Shown: piece by piece, positions 18,738 to 28,406 of the stretch
Layout of the letters: every line of letters begins with the position of its first letter
Position numbering within the stretch: position 1 is the first letter of the stretch
Assembly (NCBI RefSeq): GCF_029263665.1
Contig: NZ_JAJUFQ010000003.1
Coordinates: 248,001 to 312,000 of the forward strand
DNA length: 64,000 nucleotides
Direction of reading: 5' to 3'
From: Halomonas sp.
GTDB taxonomy: Bacteria > Pseudomonadota > Gammaproteobacteria > Pseudomonadales > Halomonadaceae
The notes under the pieces: model-generated
Database searches by the model: none
What the model was told of the DNA's origin: nothing
Seen by the model: only the letters and a program-made list of their open reading frames with translations
Position numbers and translations under genes: made by a program

Positions 18738-18771
18738 GCGTGATGATGAGAGTAAAATCCCGTCATCACGC
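18738..18771. terminator. 9-bp hairpin between lon and hupB
   Basis: GCGTGATGA pairs with TCATCACGC around a 16-nt loop, 12 bp after the lon stop. No T run follows, so it may be an mRNA end-stabiliser or weak terminator. Confidence 0.4.
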
Positions 18772-18791
18772 GGATTGGCAGGGAAGGTTGC

Positions 18792-18821
18792 TTGACAGAT
18801 CTTTTGCAGCATTGCTATAAA
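18792..18821 (+). promoter_or_regulatory. strong sigma70 promoter of hupB
   Basis: A perfect TTGACA (18792-18797) is followed after 18 bp by TATAAA (18816-18821; CTATAA at 17 bp is an alternative register). It lies about 85 bp before the HU gene, as expected for an abundant nucleoid protein. Confidence 0.75.
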
Positions 18822-18903
18822 CTGTCGCCATGCTGCGATCGTACCTGTCGGCAGGAATAATCGCTGTTTAGTATCATTATCCGTAACAGTTAAGGGGTGA
18901 AGT

Positions 18904-19176
18904 GTGAATAAGTCCGAGCTGATCGATGCCATTGCTGCGTCTGCCGATATCCCGAAAGCCGCTGCTTCTCGTGCACTGGACGCCATGGTGGATTCCGTCA
19001 CTGAAACTCTGAAAAGCGGTGGCAGTGTATCTCTGGTAGGTTTCGGTACCTTCTCCGTCAAGGAGCGTGCTGCACGTACTGGCCGTAACCCGCAGACTGG
19101 CAAGCCGATTCAGATTGCCGCGGCCAAGGTCCCCAGCTTCAAGGCTGGCAAGGCCCTGAAGGACTCCGTCAACTAA
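18904..19176 (+). CDS. hupB: DNA-binding protein HU-beta
   Basis: 90 aa, the canonical HU length. It opens [16 protein letters not shown], carries the [21 protein letters not shown] arm that wraps the DNA minor groove, and ends in [10 protein letters not shown]. The start codon is GTG, with GGGGTGA just upstream. It is transcribed from its own strong promoter and closed by a textbook terminator, so it is expressed independently of lon although the order lon-hupB-ppiD is conserved. Confidence 0.98.
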   Translation: MNKSELIDAIAASADIPKAAASRALDAMVDSVTETLKSGGSVSLVGFGTFSVKERAARTGRNPQTGKPIQIAAAKVPSFKAGKALKDSVN

Positions 19177-19232
19177 GGTATTGCTCCTGGTTGCATGCTC
19201 CGGCCAGGCCTATTGCTGAGGCCGGTTGCTGA

Positions 19233-19264
19233 AAGGCGCACCGCTTTGGCGGTGCGCCTTTTTT
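19233..19264 (+). terminator. rho-independent terminator of hupB
   Basis: AAGGCGCACCGC pairs perfectly with GCGGTGCGCCTT around TTTG and runs into a T tract (T6 in all). It lies 57 bp after the hupB stop. Confidence 0.9.
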
Positions 19265-19272
19265 CGTATAAT
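19245..19272 (+). promoter_or_regulatory. candidate ppiD promoter overlapping the hupB terminator
   Basis: A perfect TATAAT (19267-19272) starts two bases after the terminator T tract. The only possible -35 (TTTGGC, 16 bp upstream) is the terminator loop and right arm, and is a poor match. ppiD starts 38 bp later. Confidence 0.45.
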
Positions 19273-19310
19273 GTGTCGCGACCCGACTCAACCCTTTCGC
19301 AGAGGCGTGC

Positions 19311-21131
19311 ATGCTGCAAAGTATTCGAGAGCGCTCCCAGAGCTGGATCGCCAAGATCATCATCGCTGTACTGGTGCTGGCCATGGCGCTGTTTGGAGTG
19401 GAATCTCTGATCAGCGTGTTCGGAAAATCCGGCGACGAGGTCGCCAAGGTCAATGGTGAGTCCATTACGCGCCAGCAGGTGGAACAGACAGTGCAGAGAG
19501 CTCTGCGCAGTGGTCAGGTTCCCCCTGAGCAGGAGAGGGCATTGCGTGGTCAGGTGCTGGACAGCCTGATTGCCGAGCGCCTGATGGCGAGCTATGCCGA
19601 AGATGGCGGGCTGGCCATATCCGATACACAGCTGGATCAGGTCATCGTCAGTTTGCCTGAGTTTCATGACGCGCAGGGCAAGTTCGACCAGGACCTGTTT
19701 CGCAGTCGTCTGAATGGCGCTGGTTATTCACCGCTGACTTTCCGGGCTCAGCTGCGTCAGGATCTGGTAGCGCAGCAGATTCAACAAGGCTTGATCAGCA
19801 GTGATTTTGTCCTGCCTGAAGAGCAGCAGTACCTGCTTGATCTGCAGCGTCAGGCGCGTACCTTCCGCTACCACACCTTGACCGATGCGGATCTTGAGCA
19901 GCCGGTCACTGTCAGCGAGGCTGAACAGTCAGCCTACTACAATGAGCACCAGCAGGATTATCTGCGCCCCGAGCAGGTCAAGGTGGCATATGTCGTGCTC
20001 GATCGTCAGGCCATGGCGGCAGATGCCAAGGTTGACGATGAGGCGCTGCACAAGGCATGGGAGGCCCAGGCAGCGGAAGCGGATCGTCGTGTGTCACATA
20101 TCATGGTGAATGTCGGCGGAGACCGCAGTCGTGAGCAGGCTGAGGCAGAGCTTGCCGAGGTCAAGCAACGTCTTGAAGAGGGGGAAAGCTTCACGGACCT
20201 TGCTGCCGAGTATTCCGATGATGCTGCTACCAAGGACAAGGGTGGGGACCTGGGCGTTGTCGTCAAGGGTATCTTCGGCGAGGCCTTTGACAAGTCAGCT
20301 TTCTCCCTGCAAGAAGGTGAGGTGTCCGATATCGTCGATACAGGTGATGCCCTGCACCTGCTCAAGGTAACGCAGATCGATCACCCGAGTTTCGAGGAAT
20401 CCAAGGACGAGCTGCGTGATCAGGTTGCTCAGCAGCAAATCGAGCGCGCTTTCAATGACAAGGTGCAACAGCTCATCGACGAGAGCTTTGCTGCCGAGGA
20501 CCTCAAAAGCGTTGCTGATGACCTCGGCCTGAAGCTTGAACAGAGTGATTGGGTTGCCCGTGATGCAGGCGAAGGGGCCCTGGGTGAGCCGGGAGTCATG
20601 GATCAGGCGTTCAGTGAAGATGTGCTGAATAATGGCTACAACAGCGAAGTCATCGAGCTGGATGATGACCGTCGCATGGTTCTCCGTGTCACTGACCATC
20701 GTGAGGCGATGACATTGCCTCTTGAGCAGGTTCAGGAACGTGTGGCCGAAGCTGTGCGTCAGGACAAGACTCGAGACGCTCTGAAGGAGAAGGCGGCTAA
20801 GCTGGCACAGCAGCTCAAGGATGGTCAGGACCTGGATCTTTCCTGGCAGGCGGTTTCCAACATCACTCGACAGCAGACCAGTCAGGTGCCTGAGGCGATC
20901 GTCGAGACAGCCTTCCAGTTGCCTCATCCTGATGAAGCGGGCTCCTTGGTGTACGGACGTGCCGTGGATGGAGATCAGGTCACTCTGATTGCCCTGGAGT
21001 CGGTAGCGAAAGGAGAAGCCAATGAACAAATGGAAGGTTACGTGACTTCCATGAGTCGACGGCTTGATGCCCAGGCGATGATTCAGGGGCTTATGGAATA
21101 CTTGCGTGCCACGGGCGATATTGAACGCTAG
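19311..21131 (+). CDS. ppiD: periplasmic folding chaperone PpiD (parvulin-type)
   Basis: 606 aa, near the usual 620. Residues about 10-30 form one membrane anchor (WIAKIIIAVLVLAMALFGV) followed by a SurA-like N-terminal chaperone region and a PpiC parvulin domain (about 260-360, SHIMVNVGG ... GGDLGVV). The long C-terminal part is mostly helical. PpiD sits at the SecYEG exit and helps early folding of exported proteins. AGAGG precedes the ATG. It is last in the conserved clpP-clpX-lon-hupB-ppiD series and is followed by a 14-bp hairpin. Confidence 0.96.
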   Translation: MLQSIRERSQSWIAKIIIAVLVLAMALFGVESLISVFGKSGDEVAKVNGESITRQQVEQTVQRALRSGQVPPEQERALRGQVLDSLIAERLMASYAEDGGLAISDTQLDQVIVSLPEFHDAQGKFDQDLFRSRLNGAGYSPLTFRAQLRQDLVAQQIQQGLISSDFVLPEEQQYLLDLQRQARTFRYHTLTDADLEQPVTVSEAEQSAYYNEHQQDYLRPEQVKVAYVVLDRQAMAADAKVDDEALHKAWEAQAAEADRRVSHIMVNVGGDRSREQAEAELAEVKQRLEEGESFTDLAAEYSDDAATKDKGGDLGVVVKGIFGEAFDKSAFSLQEGEVSDIVDTGDALHLLKVTQIDHPSFEESKDELRDQVAQQQIERAFNDKVQQLIDESFAAEDLKSVADDLGLKLEQSDWVARDAGEGALGEPGVMDQAFSEDVLNNGYNSEVIELDDDRRMVLRVTDHREAMTLPLEQVQERVAEAVRQDKTRDALKEKAAKLAQQLKDGQDLDLSWQAVSNITRQQTSQVPEAIVETAFQLPHPDEAGSLVYGRAVDGDQVTLIALESVAKGEANEQMEGYVTSMSRRLDAQAMIQGLMEYLRATGDIER

Positions 21132-21166
21132 ACGTTCACGATAGCACCGTAGGTCTACAAGCAAGA

Positions 21167-21198
21167 ACAAAAGGGGCGCCCGTAGGCGCCCCTTTTGT
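21167..21198 (+). terminator. strong terminator after ppiD
   Basis: ACAAAAGGGGCGCC pairs perfectly with GGCGCCCCTTTTGT around CGTA. The symmetrical A and T flanks could terminate in both directions. The 200 bp up to the next gene hold only the Zur-like box. Confidence 0.85.
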
Positions 21199-21371
21199 GT
21201 CGCTTCCAGGTAGCATTCTGCCCTTGGCTGATGCCAGAGACCTGGTCGGCTATGGGGTGCGAACAAACTATATTTATACCGTTATCTATCTTGCAGGATG
21301 TTGAACGCCAAAAAAACCCGTAAACAGCATGTGAAGGGGGTATCGCTGGCATGAGGTGCTGAATATGTTAT

Positions 21372-21386
21372 TGTTACTATATAACA
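21372..21386 (+). promoter_or_regulatory. candidate Zur box before the COG0523 gene
   Basis: TGTTACTATATAACA, continuing into TT, matches the gammaproteobacterial Zur core TGTTATANTATAACA in all but two positions. It ends 15 bp before the ATG of a COG0523 GTPase, so zinc-bound Zur would block transcription or initiation. Confidence 0.6.
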
Positions 21387-21401
21387 TTCAAGGAGGCGTC
21401 A

Positions 21402-22460
21402 ATGGCACCCCATGCCCGGATTCCCACTCATGTCATTACTGGTTTTCTCGGTAGCGGCAAAAGCAGCCTGATTCGTGAACTCGTTGCCCAGAAACCCGAG
21501 GGAGAACGCTGGGCGATTCTCGTCAATGAGTTTGGTCAGGTGGGGATCGATCAGGCCATGTTCGAGGATACGCCAGGGCAAGGCCGTTATGAGGGAGAGG
21601 TGCATGTTGAAGCGATGGCTGGGGGATGCTTGTGCTGCCAGTTGTCGATTGTGTTGCGGGCGACACTGATCAGGCTGGTGACGCGCTATCGACCGGATAG
21701 GCTGATCATTGAACCGTCCGGGCTTGGGCACCCATCCGGGCTGGTGGAAGTACTGCAGGATGAGCACTTTTCTGAAGTGCTGGAGCTGAATGACATCCTG
21801 GCATTACTGGATCCGCGTCGTCTTGACGATCCCAGGTCTCGGGATCACGAAACATTTCGTGACCAACTGGCGCTGGCAGATGCGCTCGTCATCACGATGG
21901 GGGACCTTGTCACTGAAGAGCAACGCCAGGATGTGGATGAATGGGTTGCCAGGCGCTGGCCTGCGCCGCGCTGGGTGGCCTGGGCAGAGCACGGGCGACT
22001 ACCCATCTCACGCTTGCTTGAAGGTGCCAGGCGGCATGATGAGGGCCATTCGCAGGCATTGCCTCAGCCTACCAGCCATCGCATGGCCGCCGCTGTAGAA
22101 ACAGTACCACCCATGGTATTCATGGAGGAAGCGGCACCCGCTCCAGGCAAAGGTATCAGTTCTCACGGAAGTGCCTTGGGTTACATCACGCTGGGACTGC
22201 GCTGGCATCCTTCTGAACGCTTCGACCTGGATCGCCTGAGCTTTTATCTGAGTACCTTGCCTGGAGAGTGTCGCATCAAGGCGGTGATGCATACCGATAT
22301 CGGCTGGCGGCTGTACAACAGGGGAGCCGGGCCATCGACATTGGCCGCCAGTAGCTGGCGACGGGATTCGCGCCTTGAGATCATCTGGCCGCAGGAGACC
22401 CATCTTGATCCAGAGGGGGTGATAGCTGGCATTGAGGCGCAGCGGCTTGGTAATGCATGA
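21402..22460 (+). CDS. COG0523/CobW-family metallochaperone GTPase
   Basis: 352 aa. Walker A is GFLGSGKSS (14-22), Walker B/switch region VNEFGQVGID, and the family metal-binding CLCC motif is at 76-79. A CobW C-terminal domain follows (about 245-350). These P-loop GTPases deliver metals, often zinc under scarcity. A near-ideal AAGGAGG lies before the ATG, and a Zur-like palindrome lies just upstream of that, so the zinc-starvation role (ZigA/YeiR type) is favoured over cobalamin or nitrile-hydratase maturation. No cobalamin or nitrile hydratase genes are nearby. It converges with lpxH across 40 bp. Confidence 0.9.
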   Translation: MAPHARIPTHVITGFLGSGKSSLIRELVAQKPEGERWAILVNEFGQVGIDQAMFEDTPGQGRYEGEVHVEAMAGGCLCCQLSIVLRATLIRLVTRYRPDRLIIEPSGLGHPSGLVEVLQDEHFSEVLELNDILALLDPRRLDDPRSRDHETFRDQLALADALVITMGDLVTEEQRQDVDEWVARRWPAPRWVAWAEHGRLPISRLLEGARRHDEGHSQALPQPTSHRMAAAVETVPPMVFMEEAAPAPGKGISSHGSALGYITLGLRWHPSERFDLDRLSFYLSTLPGECRIKAVMHTDIGWRLYNRGAGPSTLAASSWRRDSRLEIIWPQETHLDPEGVIAGIEAQRLGNA

Positions 22461-22499
22461 GCCTCAATGATGATCGAGAGGATATCAGGAGCAAGGGCG

Positions 22500-23270
22500 T
22501 CAAGTCAGCTCTGTGTAAGCAAAGCGGTTGAGCTGCAGTGATTGATCTGGTTCCACGCGAATTTCCCAGCCTTCGGTACGGCTCCAGTCACCCAGCACAT
22601 ATCGTTTGCCGGTTGTGTCAGGCAGATCGATGTCATGCACATCAGGGCGGTGGGTATGTCCATGAATCAGGGTTGTGACGCTCTGCTCGGTCATGATGCG
22701 AACCACTTCTTCGGGCGTGACGTCCATGATGTCTTCAGCTTTGTTGCTGTTGGCCTCTCCGGATTGTTCTCGCAACTTCTGAGCCAGGGCCAGGCGCTCA
22801 GGTATCGACATGGCCAGAATGCCAGCTTGCCATTGTGGGTCGCGAGCCTGGGCCCGAAACGCCATGTAGGCATCGTCCCTCGTGCATAGGCTATCACCAT
22901 GCATCAGCAGGACGTTGTCGGTACCGAGCTTGATAATGGAAGGGTCGCCGATAAGTTCGGCGCCGGCAGCGTTGGCGAAGTGTTTGCCGAGCAGGAAGTC
23001 GCGGTTGCCATGCATCAGCTTGATCCGAGCGCCACGTTCGCTGGCAGCTCTCAAGCGGCGGGCGACTTCACAGGCTAGAGCAGCATGGCCGGTAGGGTCG
23101 TTATCCCCCAGCGCCATCAGGTCATCACCGATCCAGGCGTCGAAGAAGTCGCCAAGAATATAGAGTTCCACAGGTGACTGGGTATTGCGTTCGAGCCAGG
23201 CGAAGAAACCCTGGGTTATCTCTGGAGCGACAGGGGTCAGGTGAAGGTCGGAGATCAGCAGAGTGGTCAT
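22500..23270 (-). CDS. lpxH: UDP-2,3-diacylglucosamine diphosphatase
   Basis: 256 aa. This metallophosphoesterase of lipid A synthesis splits UDP-2,3-diacylglucosamine to lipid X. Motifs in order: ISDLHL, LGDFFDAWIGDD, HGNRDFLLG, HGDSLCT and IHGHTHRP. It is peripheral at the inner membrane. ppiB lies 66 bp upstream on the same strand with a perfect 10-bp hairpin between; the ppiB-lpxH pairing is common in gammaproteobacteria. Confidence 0.96.
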   Translation of the reverse strand: MTTLLISDLHLTPVAPEITQGFFAWLERNTQSPVELYILGDFFDAWIGDDLMALGDNDPTGHAALACEVARRLRAASERGARIKLMHGNRDFLLGKHFANAAGAELIGDPSIIKLGTDNVLLMHGDSLCTRDDAYMAFRAQARDPQWQAGILAMSIPERLALAQKLREQSGEANSNKAEDIMDVTPEEVVRIMTEQSVTTLIHGHTHRPDVHDIDLPDTTGKRYVLGDWSRTEGWEIRVEPDQSLQLNRFAYTELT

Positions 23271-23294
23271 GGCGTGTCATGGGTCCTTGACGGA

Positions 23295-23320
23295 TCACGC
23301 CCGCTGGAAGGCGGGCGTGA
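23295..23320 (-). terminator. 10-bp hairpin between ppiB and lpxH
   Basis: TCACGCCCGC and GCGGGCGTGA pair perfectly around a 6-nt loop in the 66-bp gap. It has no T run, so it may reduce rather than stop read-through from ppiB into lpxH. Confidence 0.5.
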
Positions 23321-23336
23321 GAGAGGGCGGACGTGC

Positions 23337-23828
23337 TTACTGGATATAGGCGCGCTCGATGATCACATCCTCTTCGGGGACATCGGCGTGCATGCCTCGA
23401 CGAGTGGTAGCAACGTTCTTGATCTTGTTGACCACGTCCATGCCGTCGACGACACGACCGAATACGCAGTAGCCCCAACCTTGCATGGTCTTGCTGGTAT
23501 GGTTGAGGAAATCGTTGTCGGCGACATTGATGAAGAACTGTGCTGTGGCAGAGTTCGGGTCCTGTGTGCGTGCCATGGCCAGTGTGCCGGCATCGTTCTT
23601 GAGGCCGTTATCGGCTTCGTTCTCGATGGGGTCGCGAGTGGGCTTCTGCTCGAAGTTAGTGTCGAAGCCGCCGCCCTGGATCATGAAACCGTCGATGACA
23701 CGATGGAAAAGCGTACCATCATAAAAACCGTCCTTGACGTACTGTTCGAAGTTGGCTGCGGTCTTGGGGGCTTCGTCATGGTTGAGTTCGATGCTGATAT
23801 CGCCGAAATTGGTCTGCAGGATGATCAT
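23337..23828 (-). CDS. ppiB: cytoplasmic peptidyl-prolyl isomerase (cyclophilin B)
   Basis: 163 aa, normal length. Cyclophilin signatures are [33 protein letters not shown] and the C-terminal [12 protein letters not shown]. There is no signal peptide, so it is the cytoplasmic PpiB rather than periplasmic PpiA. It is divergent from glnS across about 200 bp. Confidence 0.97.
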   Translation of the reverse strand: MIILQTNFGDISIELNHDEAPKTAANFEQYVKDGFYDGTLFHRVIDGFMIQGGGFDTNFEQKPTRDPIENEADNGLKNDAGTLAMARTQDPNSATAQFFINVADNDFLNHTSKTMQGWGYCVFGRVVDGMDVVNKIKNVATTRRGMHADVPEEDVIIERAYIQ

Positions 23829-23907
23829 GGACGGGACCTTGTTGATGACTGGCGCAGGGGTGTTCCACTTGTCGCGGAAGATTACCCCTGATTATGTCTG
23901 ACATGGC

Positions 23908-23938
23908 TTGGCGCCTTGCCATTGCGTGACGTTATAAT
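23908..23938 (+). promoter_or_regulatory. candidate promoter of glnS-cysS
   Basis: A perfect TATAAT (23933-23938) lies 93 bp before glnS. The best -35, TTGGCG, is 19 bp upstream, so spacing is long. No other promoter is evident in the divergent ppiB/glnS gap. Confidence 0.5.
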
Positions 23939-24031
23939 ACCGGTTTTGCTTCATATCGCGAAACGGGAACGCGGCCGTTCCTTCATCCTGCGATTCGTCA
24001 AGACACAGCCACCAGAGGTTGACTCATCAAC

Positions 24032-25711
24032 ATGACCACCGAGACCACCAGCGCGCCAAATTTCATTCGCAATCAGATTCGCGAGGAAATTGAGGCCGGA
24101 CGGTCACAGAAGATCGTGACGCGCTTCCCGCCCGAGCCGAACGGCTTTCTGCATATCGGGCATGCCAAGTCGATCTGTCTCAATTTCGGCCTCGCGGAAC
24201 AGTTCGGTGGTGACTGTCATCTACGCTTCGATGACACCAACCCGGCTAAGGAAGAACAGGCATATATCGATGCCATCAAGGAAGACGTGCATTGGTTGGG
24301 CTTCCAGTGGAGCGGTGATGTCCGGCATGCCTCCGATTACTTTGATCAGCTGTACGCCTGGGCCCAGCACCTGATTCGTGAAGGCAAGGCCTACGTCGAT
24401 GACCTGTCCGCAGAAGAAATCCGCGAGTACCGTGGCACCTTGACCGCACCGGGCAAACCGAGCCCCTATCGCGAACGCAGCGTCGAGGACAACCTCGACC
24501 TGCTCGAACGCATGCGCACGGGCGAGTTCGCCGAAGGTGAAAAGGTACTGCGTGCCAAGATTGACATGGCTTCGCCCAATATCAATCTGCGTGATCCGAT
24601 CCTCTATCGTATCCGCCATGCGCAGCATCATCAGACTGGCGACCAGTGGAAGATCTATCCATCCTATGACTTCACCCATGGCCAGTCTGATGCGATCGAA
24701 GGCGTCACTCACTCCGTATGTACCCTGGAGTTTGAGGACCATCGCCCGCTGTACGAGTGGTTTCTGGATAATCTGCCGGTACCCGCCAAGCCGCGTCAGA
24801 TCGAGTTTGCTCGGCTTAATCTGAATTACACCCTGACCTCCAAGCGCAAGCTCAAGCTGCTGGTGGACAGTGGTATCGTCGATGGCTGGGACGATCCGCG
24901 CATGCCGACCATCTCCGGTCTGCGTCGTCGCGGTTATACGCCGGGATCGATTCGCAAGTTCTGCGAAATGATCGGGGTGACCCGGGCTGATGGAGGCCTG
25001 GTCGATATCGCCATGCTGACGCATGCGATCCGTTCGGACCTGGAAGATAACGCGCCGCGTGCCATGTGCGTGCTCAAGCCGCTCAAGGTGGTACTGACCA
25101 ATGTCGCGGAAGACCATGAGGAAGTCTATGAAGTGCCTGGTCACCCGGCACGTGATGACTTCCCGGTACGTCGCATCCCGTTCACCCGTGAACTGTGGAT
25201 CGATCAGGACGACTTCATGGAAGACGCGCCCAAAAAATTCTTCCGTCTTGCTCCTGGCAAGGAAGTCCGTCTGCGGAACAGCTATGTGATTCGTTGCGAT
25301 GACGTGATCAAGAATGCGGACGGTGAGGTGGAAGAGCTGCACTGCAGCGTGGATTTCGACACGCTGGGCAAGAACCCGGAAGGGCGCAAGGTCAAGGGGG
25401 TCATCCATTGGGTCAGTGCCAGGCACGGCGTTCCTATGGAAGTACGCCTGTATGACAACCTGTTCCTGGTCGAACAGCCCGACAAGGACAAGGATGCGGA
25501 TTTCCTTGACCACCTGAATCCCGAGTCCCTTGTTTCTGTTCAGGCGATTGGCGAGCCGAGCCTGGCGACGGCCAATGCCGAGGATCGTTTCCAGTTCGAG
25601 CGCGTAGGCTATTTCTGTGCTGATCGCCACGCCAGCCGCCCCGGTCACCTGGTGTTCAACCGTACCGTGGGCCTCAAGGATAGTTGGGCCAAGATTCAGA
25701 AGAAGGGCTGA
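24032..25711 (+). CDS. glnS: glutaminyl-tRNA synthetase
   Basis: 559 aa. Class I synthetase with FLHIGHAKS near residue 43, the glutamine/tRNA-binding DDTNP segment, a KMSKS-equivalent TSKRKLKLL, and the two-part beta-barrel anticodon-binding domain. It charges tRNA-Gln directly. Its stop is separated by one base from the cysS ATG, so the two synthetases form an operon. Confidence 0.98.
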   Translation: MTTETTSAPNFIRNQIREEIEAGRSQKIVTRFPPEPNGFLHIGHAKSICLNFGLAEQFGGDCHLRFDDTNPAKEEQAYIDAIKEDVHWLGFQWSGDVRHASDYFDQLYAWAQHLIREGKAYVDDLSAEEIREYRGTLTAPGKPSPYRERSVEDNLDLLERMRTGEFAEGEKVLRAKIDMASPNINLRDPILYRIRHAQHHQTGDQWKIYPSYDFTHGQSDAIEGVTHSVCTLEFEDHRPLYEWFLDNLPVPAKPRQIEFARLNLNYTLTSKRKLKLLVDSGIVDGWDDPRMPTISGLRRRGYTPGSIRKFCEMIGVTRADGGLVDIAMLTHAIRSDLEDNAPRAMCVLKPLKVVLTNVAEDHEEVYEVPGHPARDDFPVRRIPFTRELWIDQDDFMEDAPKKFFRLAPGKEVRLRNSYVIRCDDVIKNADGEVEELHCSVDFDTLGKNPEGRKVKGVIHWVSARHGVPMEVRLYDNLFLVEQPDKDKDADFLDHLNPESLVSVQAIGEPSLATANAEDRFQFERVGYFCADRHASRPGHLVFNRTVGLKDSWAKIQKKG

Positions 25712-25712
25712 C

Positions 25713-27137
25713 ATGCAGATCTACAACACACTGACTCGCACCAAGGAAGCCTTCACCCCCATCGAGCCGGGGAAGGTGCGCATGTATGTCTGTGGCATGA
25801 CGGTCTATGACTACTGCCATCTGGGGCATGCCCGGGTGATGGTGGCCTTCGACGTGATCACCCGCTATCTGCGCTATCGGGGTTATGACGTCACATATGT
25901 ACGCAACATCACGGATATTGACGACAAGATCCTGCGTCGTGCCGATGAAAATGGCGAGACCATCGGTGAACTGACCGAACGCATGATTGCTGCCATGCAT
26001 GAAGATGAAGGGCGCCTGTTCGTCAAACGTCCTGACCACGAGCCTCGTGCGACGGGACATGTGGCCGAGATCATCAGCATGGTGCAGACCTTGATCGACA
26101 AGGGCTATGCCTATGCTTCGGATAATGGTGATGTCTATTATCGGGTGCGCAAGTTCGAAGGCTACGGCAAGCTCAACAATCGCGACCTGGATGAGATGCG
26201 AGCAGGTGCGCGTATCGAGGTCGATGAACACAAGGAAGATCCACTGGACTTCGTATTGTGGAAGGCTGCCAAGCCTGGCGAGGCACATTGGTCATCGCCC
26301 TGGGGTAACGGGCGTCCGGGGTGGCACATCGAATGTTCTGCCATGTCCACGTGCTGTCTGGGCGACACCTTTGATATCCATGGCGGTGGTCCCGATCTGA
26401 CCTTTCCTCACCATGAGAATGAGATTGCTCAGAGCGAAGCGGCAACAGGCAAGCCTTACGTCAATACCTGGATGCATGCAGGAGCGGTGAGGGTCGATAG
26501 TGAGAAGATGTCCAAGTCGCTGGGCAACTTCTTCACCATTCGTGAGGTGCTTGAGGAACACGACCCTGAGGTGGTGCGCTATCTGCTGGTGGCGAGTCAT
26601 TACCGTAGTGCCATCAATTATGCACCGGCCTCGCTGGGAGAGGCTCGCAAGTCCCTTGAGCGGTTCTATACGGCTCTCGAAGGGCTGGACGCCGTGGAAG
26701 ACGATGCTTCAGGCAGCATTTCTCCGAATGGCATTTCTCCAGATAGCTACGCCGAGCGTTTCACGGCTGCCATGGACGATGACTTCAATACTCCGGAAGC
26801 CTTGTCTGTTCTGTTCGAACTGGCGCGTGAGCTTAACCGGGCCAAGCAGGGCGAGCAGGCCGATGCTGATCGTGCAGCTCGACTGGCTGGGGAGCTCAAG
26901 CATCTCGGTGGAGTGCTGGGGTTGTTCAGTCAGGACCCAACCACTTTCCTCAAGGGGGCTGCCGATTCACTGGCTTTGTCTGCTGAGGAAATTGAAGCAC
27001 GTATCCAGGCTCGTGCCGAAGCCAAGAAAGCCAGGGATTTCGCGGCGGCTGATCGCATCCGAGATGAGCTTGCTGAACTTGGCATCATCCTCAAGGATTC
27101 CCGTGAGGGAACCACGTGGGTCGTGGAAAAAAGTTGA
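25713..27137 (+). CDS. cysS: cysteinyl-tRNA synthetase
   Basis: 474 aa. [16 protein letters not shown] gives the first zinc ligand and the HIGH motif. Further zinc ligands are in HIECSAMS and in FPHHENE, and the KMSKS loop is [12 protein letters not shown]. The frame extends upstream inside glnS, but the ATG at 25713 has AAGAAGG before it and gives the standard MQIYNTLTR start. The likely transcription terminator lies about 110-155 bp downstream, inside the 3' end of the convergent DUF1853 gene. Confidence 0.98.
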   Translation: MQIYNTLTRTKEAFTPIEPGKVRMYVCGMTVYDYCHLGHARVMVAFDVITRYLRYRGYDVTYVRNITDIDDKILRRADENGETIGELTERMIAAMHEDEGRLFVKRPDHEPRATGHVAEIISMVQTLIDKGYAYASDNGDVYYRVRKFEGYGKLNNRDLDEMRAGARIEVDEHKEDPLDFVLWKAAKPGEAHWSSPWGNGRPGWHIECSAMSTCCLGDTFDIHGGGPDLTFPHHENEIAQSEAATGKPYVNTWMHAGAVRVDSEKMSKSLGNFFTIREVLEEHDPEVVRYLLVASHYRSAINYAPASLGEARKSLERFYTALEGLDAVEDDASGSISPNGISPDSYAERFTAAMDDDFNTPEALSVLFELARELNRAKQGEQADADRAARLAGELKHLGGVLGLFSQDPTTFLKGAADSLALSAEEIEARIQARAEAKKARDFAAADRIRDELAELGIILKDSREGTTWVVEKS

Positions 27138-27200
27138 GGCCATGGCCAGAGGGTTGGGAAGAAACTCCAGGACAGCCTTGCTGATAGCTTGGGAACCGCC

Positions 27201-28262
27201 CTAGGTCAGCGGGGGTAGAGGAATCTGCCTTGGCCAGTCATCTCCTACCACAAAGACGCGTCGTCCAGCATATTTGGACGGCGCGTCTTTGTGTTTCTCA
27301 TCAGCATGACATTGAAGCGTGAAAGGAAGATCGGAGAAGTACTGTGGTTCGGCACAAAGCATCAATTGCAAAGGTGTGGCATAGGTTGCGAAATGCGCTG
27401 CCAGGGTACGGCTCAGAGAGGTGCGCGACATCCAGTGGGGTGGCAGTGGTGGTGCTAGCCAGTGGGGCTTGGCCAGGCAAGTGCCAAAACGCATCTCATC
27501 CAGCTCCGAGCACAGTCGTGACCAGTCGCTCCAGTGACACCAGAGTCCCTGATAAGCGTCGGGGTTGAGCTTATCGGGCATGGGCAAGGAGTGGTTCCAG
27601 GGCGAAAAGAGCACCCCGGGCATGGCCAGCTGCACTTCGGGACAGGACGTTGCCAATGCACTCCGTATTGCTCCGGGCAGTTCATTCAAGATGTCATTCA
27701 ATACCTGGCGGGCTTCCTTGGTCTGGGTCAGTGGCAACTGATGATGCAGCAGGTGATGGACCTTGAGTGACAGGCTGTCCAGGCCACCGGGGCCTATCCA
27801 GCGTGCCATGTCGTTCGGAGAACGGGGGCCCTGAATGAGTCCAAGGAAGAATTTCACCGCAACTTCGAGGTGTACCACGGTACCATCATGCTTGCGATAG
27901 ACCAGATCCAGCTCACCCAATGTACGCCGATCGGCACGTACAGGAACATTGTGGGCGAGCAGTGTCGTGGAAGGTGCGGTGTCGAGAAGAAACTGCCAGA
28001 GGCGCTCATGATACTGACCCAGGCGGGTAAAGGCCGCCTTGCCTGTGTGTCGCTCCAGGGGGGCAGGATGGCTTTCGACATGGGCCAGATAGCTGGCCAG
28101 CACATCTGGATCTTCCAGGCCCAGGTCATGGCGCGTAGGGCGTCCGGGCCAAGTAGTGTTAACAAGATCCGGCGCACCAATTAACCATGCTAAATCACGC
28201 ACCAGTGGATGGATCAGTGGCGGCCGATTTGAGGCAGGCGAGAAGAGATGGCATGGTGACAT
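27201..28262 (-). CDS. DUF1853 family protein, function unknown
   Basis: About 353 aa. The N-terminal LIHPLVRDLAWLIGAPDL and the later GELDLVYRKHDGTVVHLEVAVKFFLG stretch are the DUF1853 pattern. The latter (E-L-D-x8-10-H-x-E-V-A-K) resembles the PD-(D/E)xK nuclease-fold core, so a nucleic-acid role is possible but unproven. No signal peptide. The track of frame continues to a TTG at 28268, but the ATG two codons later is preferred. It converges with cysS and its last 90 bases also encode the cysS terminator hairpin. Confidence 0.75.
   Translation of the reverse strand: MSPCHLFSPASNRPPLIHPLVRDLAWLIGAPDLVNTTWPGRPTRHDLGLEDPDVLASYLAHVESHPAPLERHTGKAAFTRLGQYHERLWQFLLDTAPSTTLLAHNVPVRADRRTLGELDLVYRKHDGTVVHLEVAVKFFLGLIQGPRSPNDMARWIGPGGLDSLSLKVHHLLHHQLPLTQTKEARQVLNDILNELPGAIRSALATSCPEVQLAMPGVLFSPWNHSLPMPDKLNPDAYQGLWCHWSDWSRLCSELDEMRFGTCLAKPHWLAPPLPPHWMSRTSLSRTLAAHFATYATPLQLMLCAEPQYFSDLPFTLQCHADEKHKDAPSKYAGRRVFVVGDDWPRQIPLPPLT
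27249..27293 (+). terminator. 19-bp terminator hairpin inside the DUF1853 coding region
   Basis: CACAAAGACGCG pairs with CGCGTCTTTGTG, continued by an inner CGTCCA/TGGACG stem with one T-G wobble and a 7-nt loop, then TTTCTC on the plus strand. It is the only strong hairpin after cysS, and it lies wholly within the convergent gene. Confidence 0.7.
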
Positions 28263-28406
28263 GAACAATACCTGATGCTGAGGTGCGTCTCATCCTTACC
28301 TCTTCTGCATAACATACTTCTATATTGGCTAGCGACTCTGATGACAAGAACGCGGTTGGTTCATGTTGTAACAGGATTATCATCACTACGGATCGAGAGT
28401 ACTCTC

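Noticed and set aside
24221..25714. 497-codon open frame on the minus strand across glnS
   Set aside because: Antisense to an intact glutaminyl-tRNA synthetase; the long frame follows from codon bias at high GC, not from coding.
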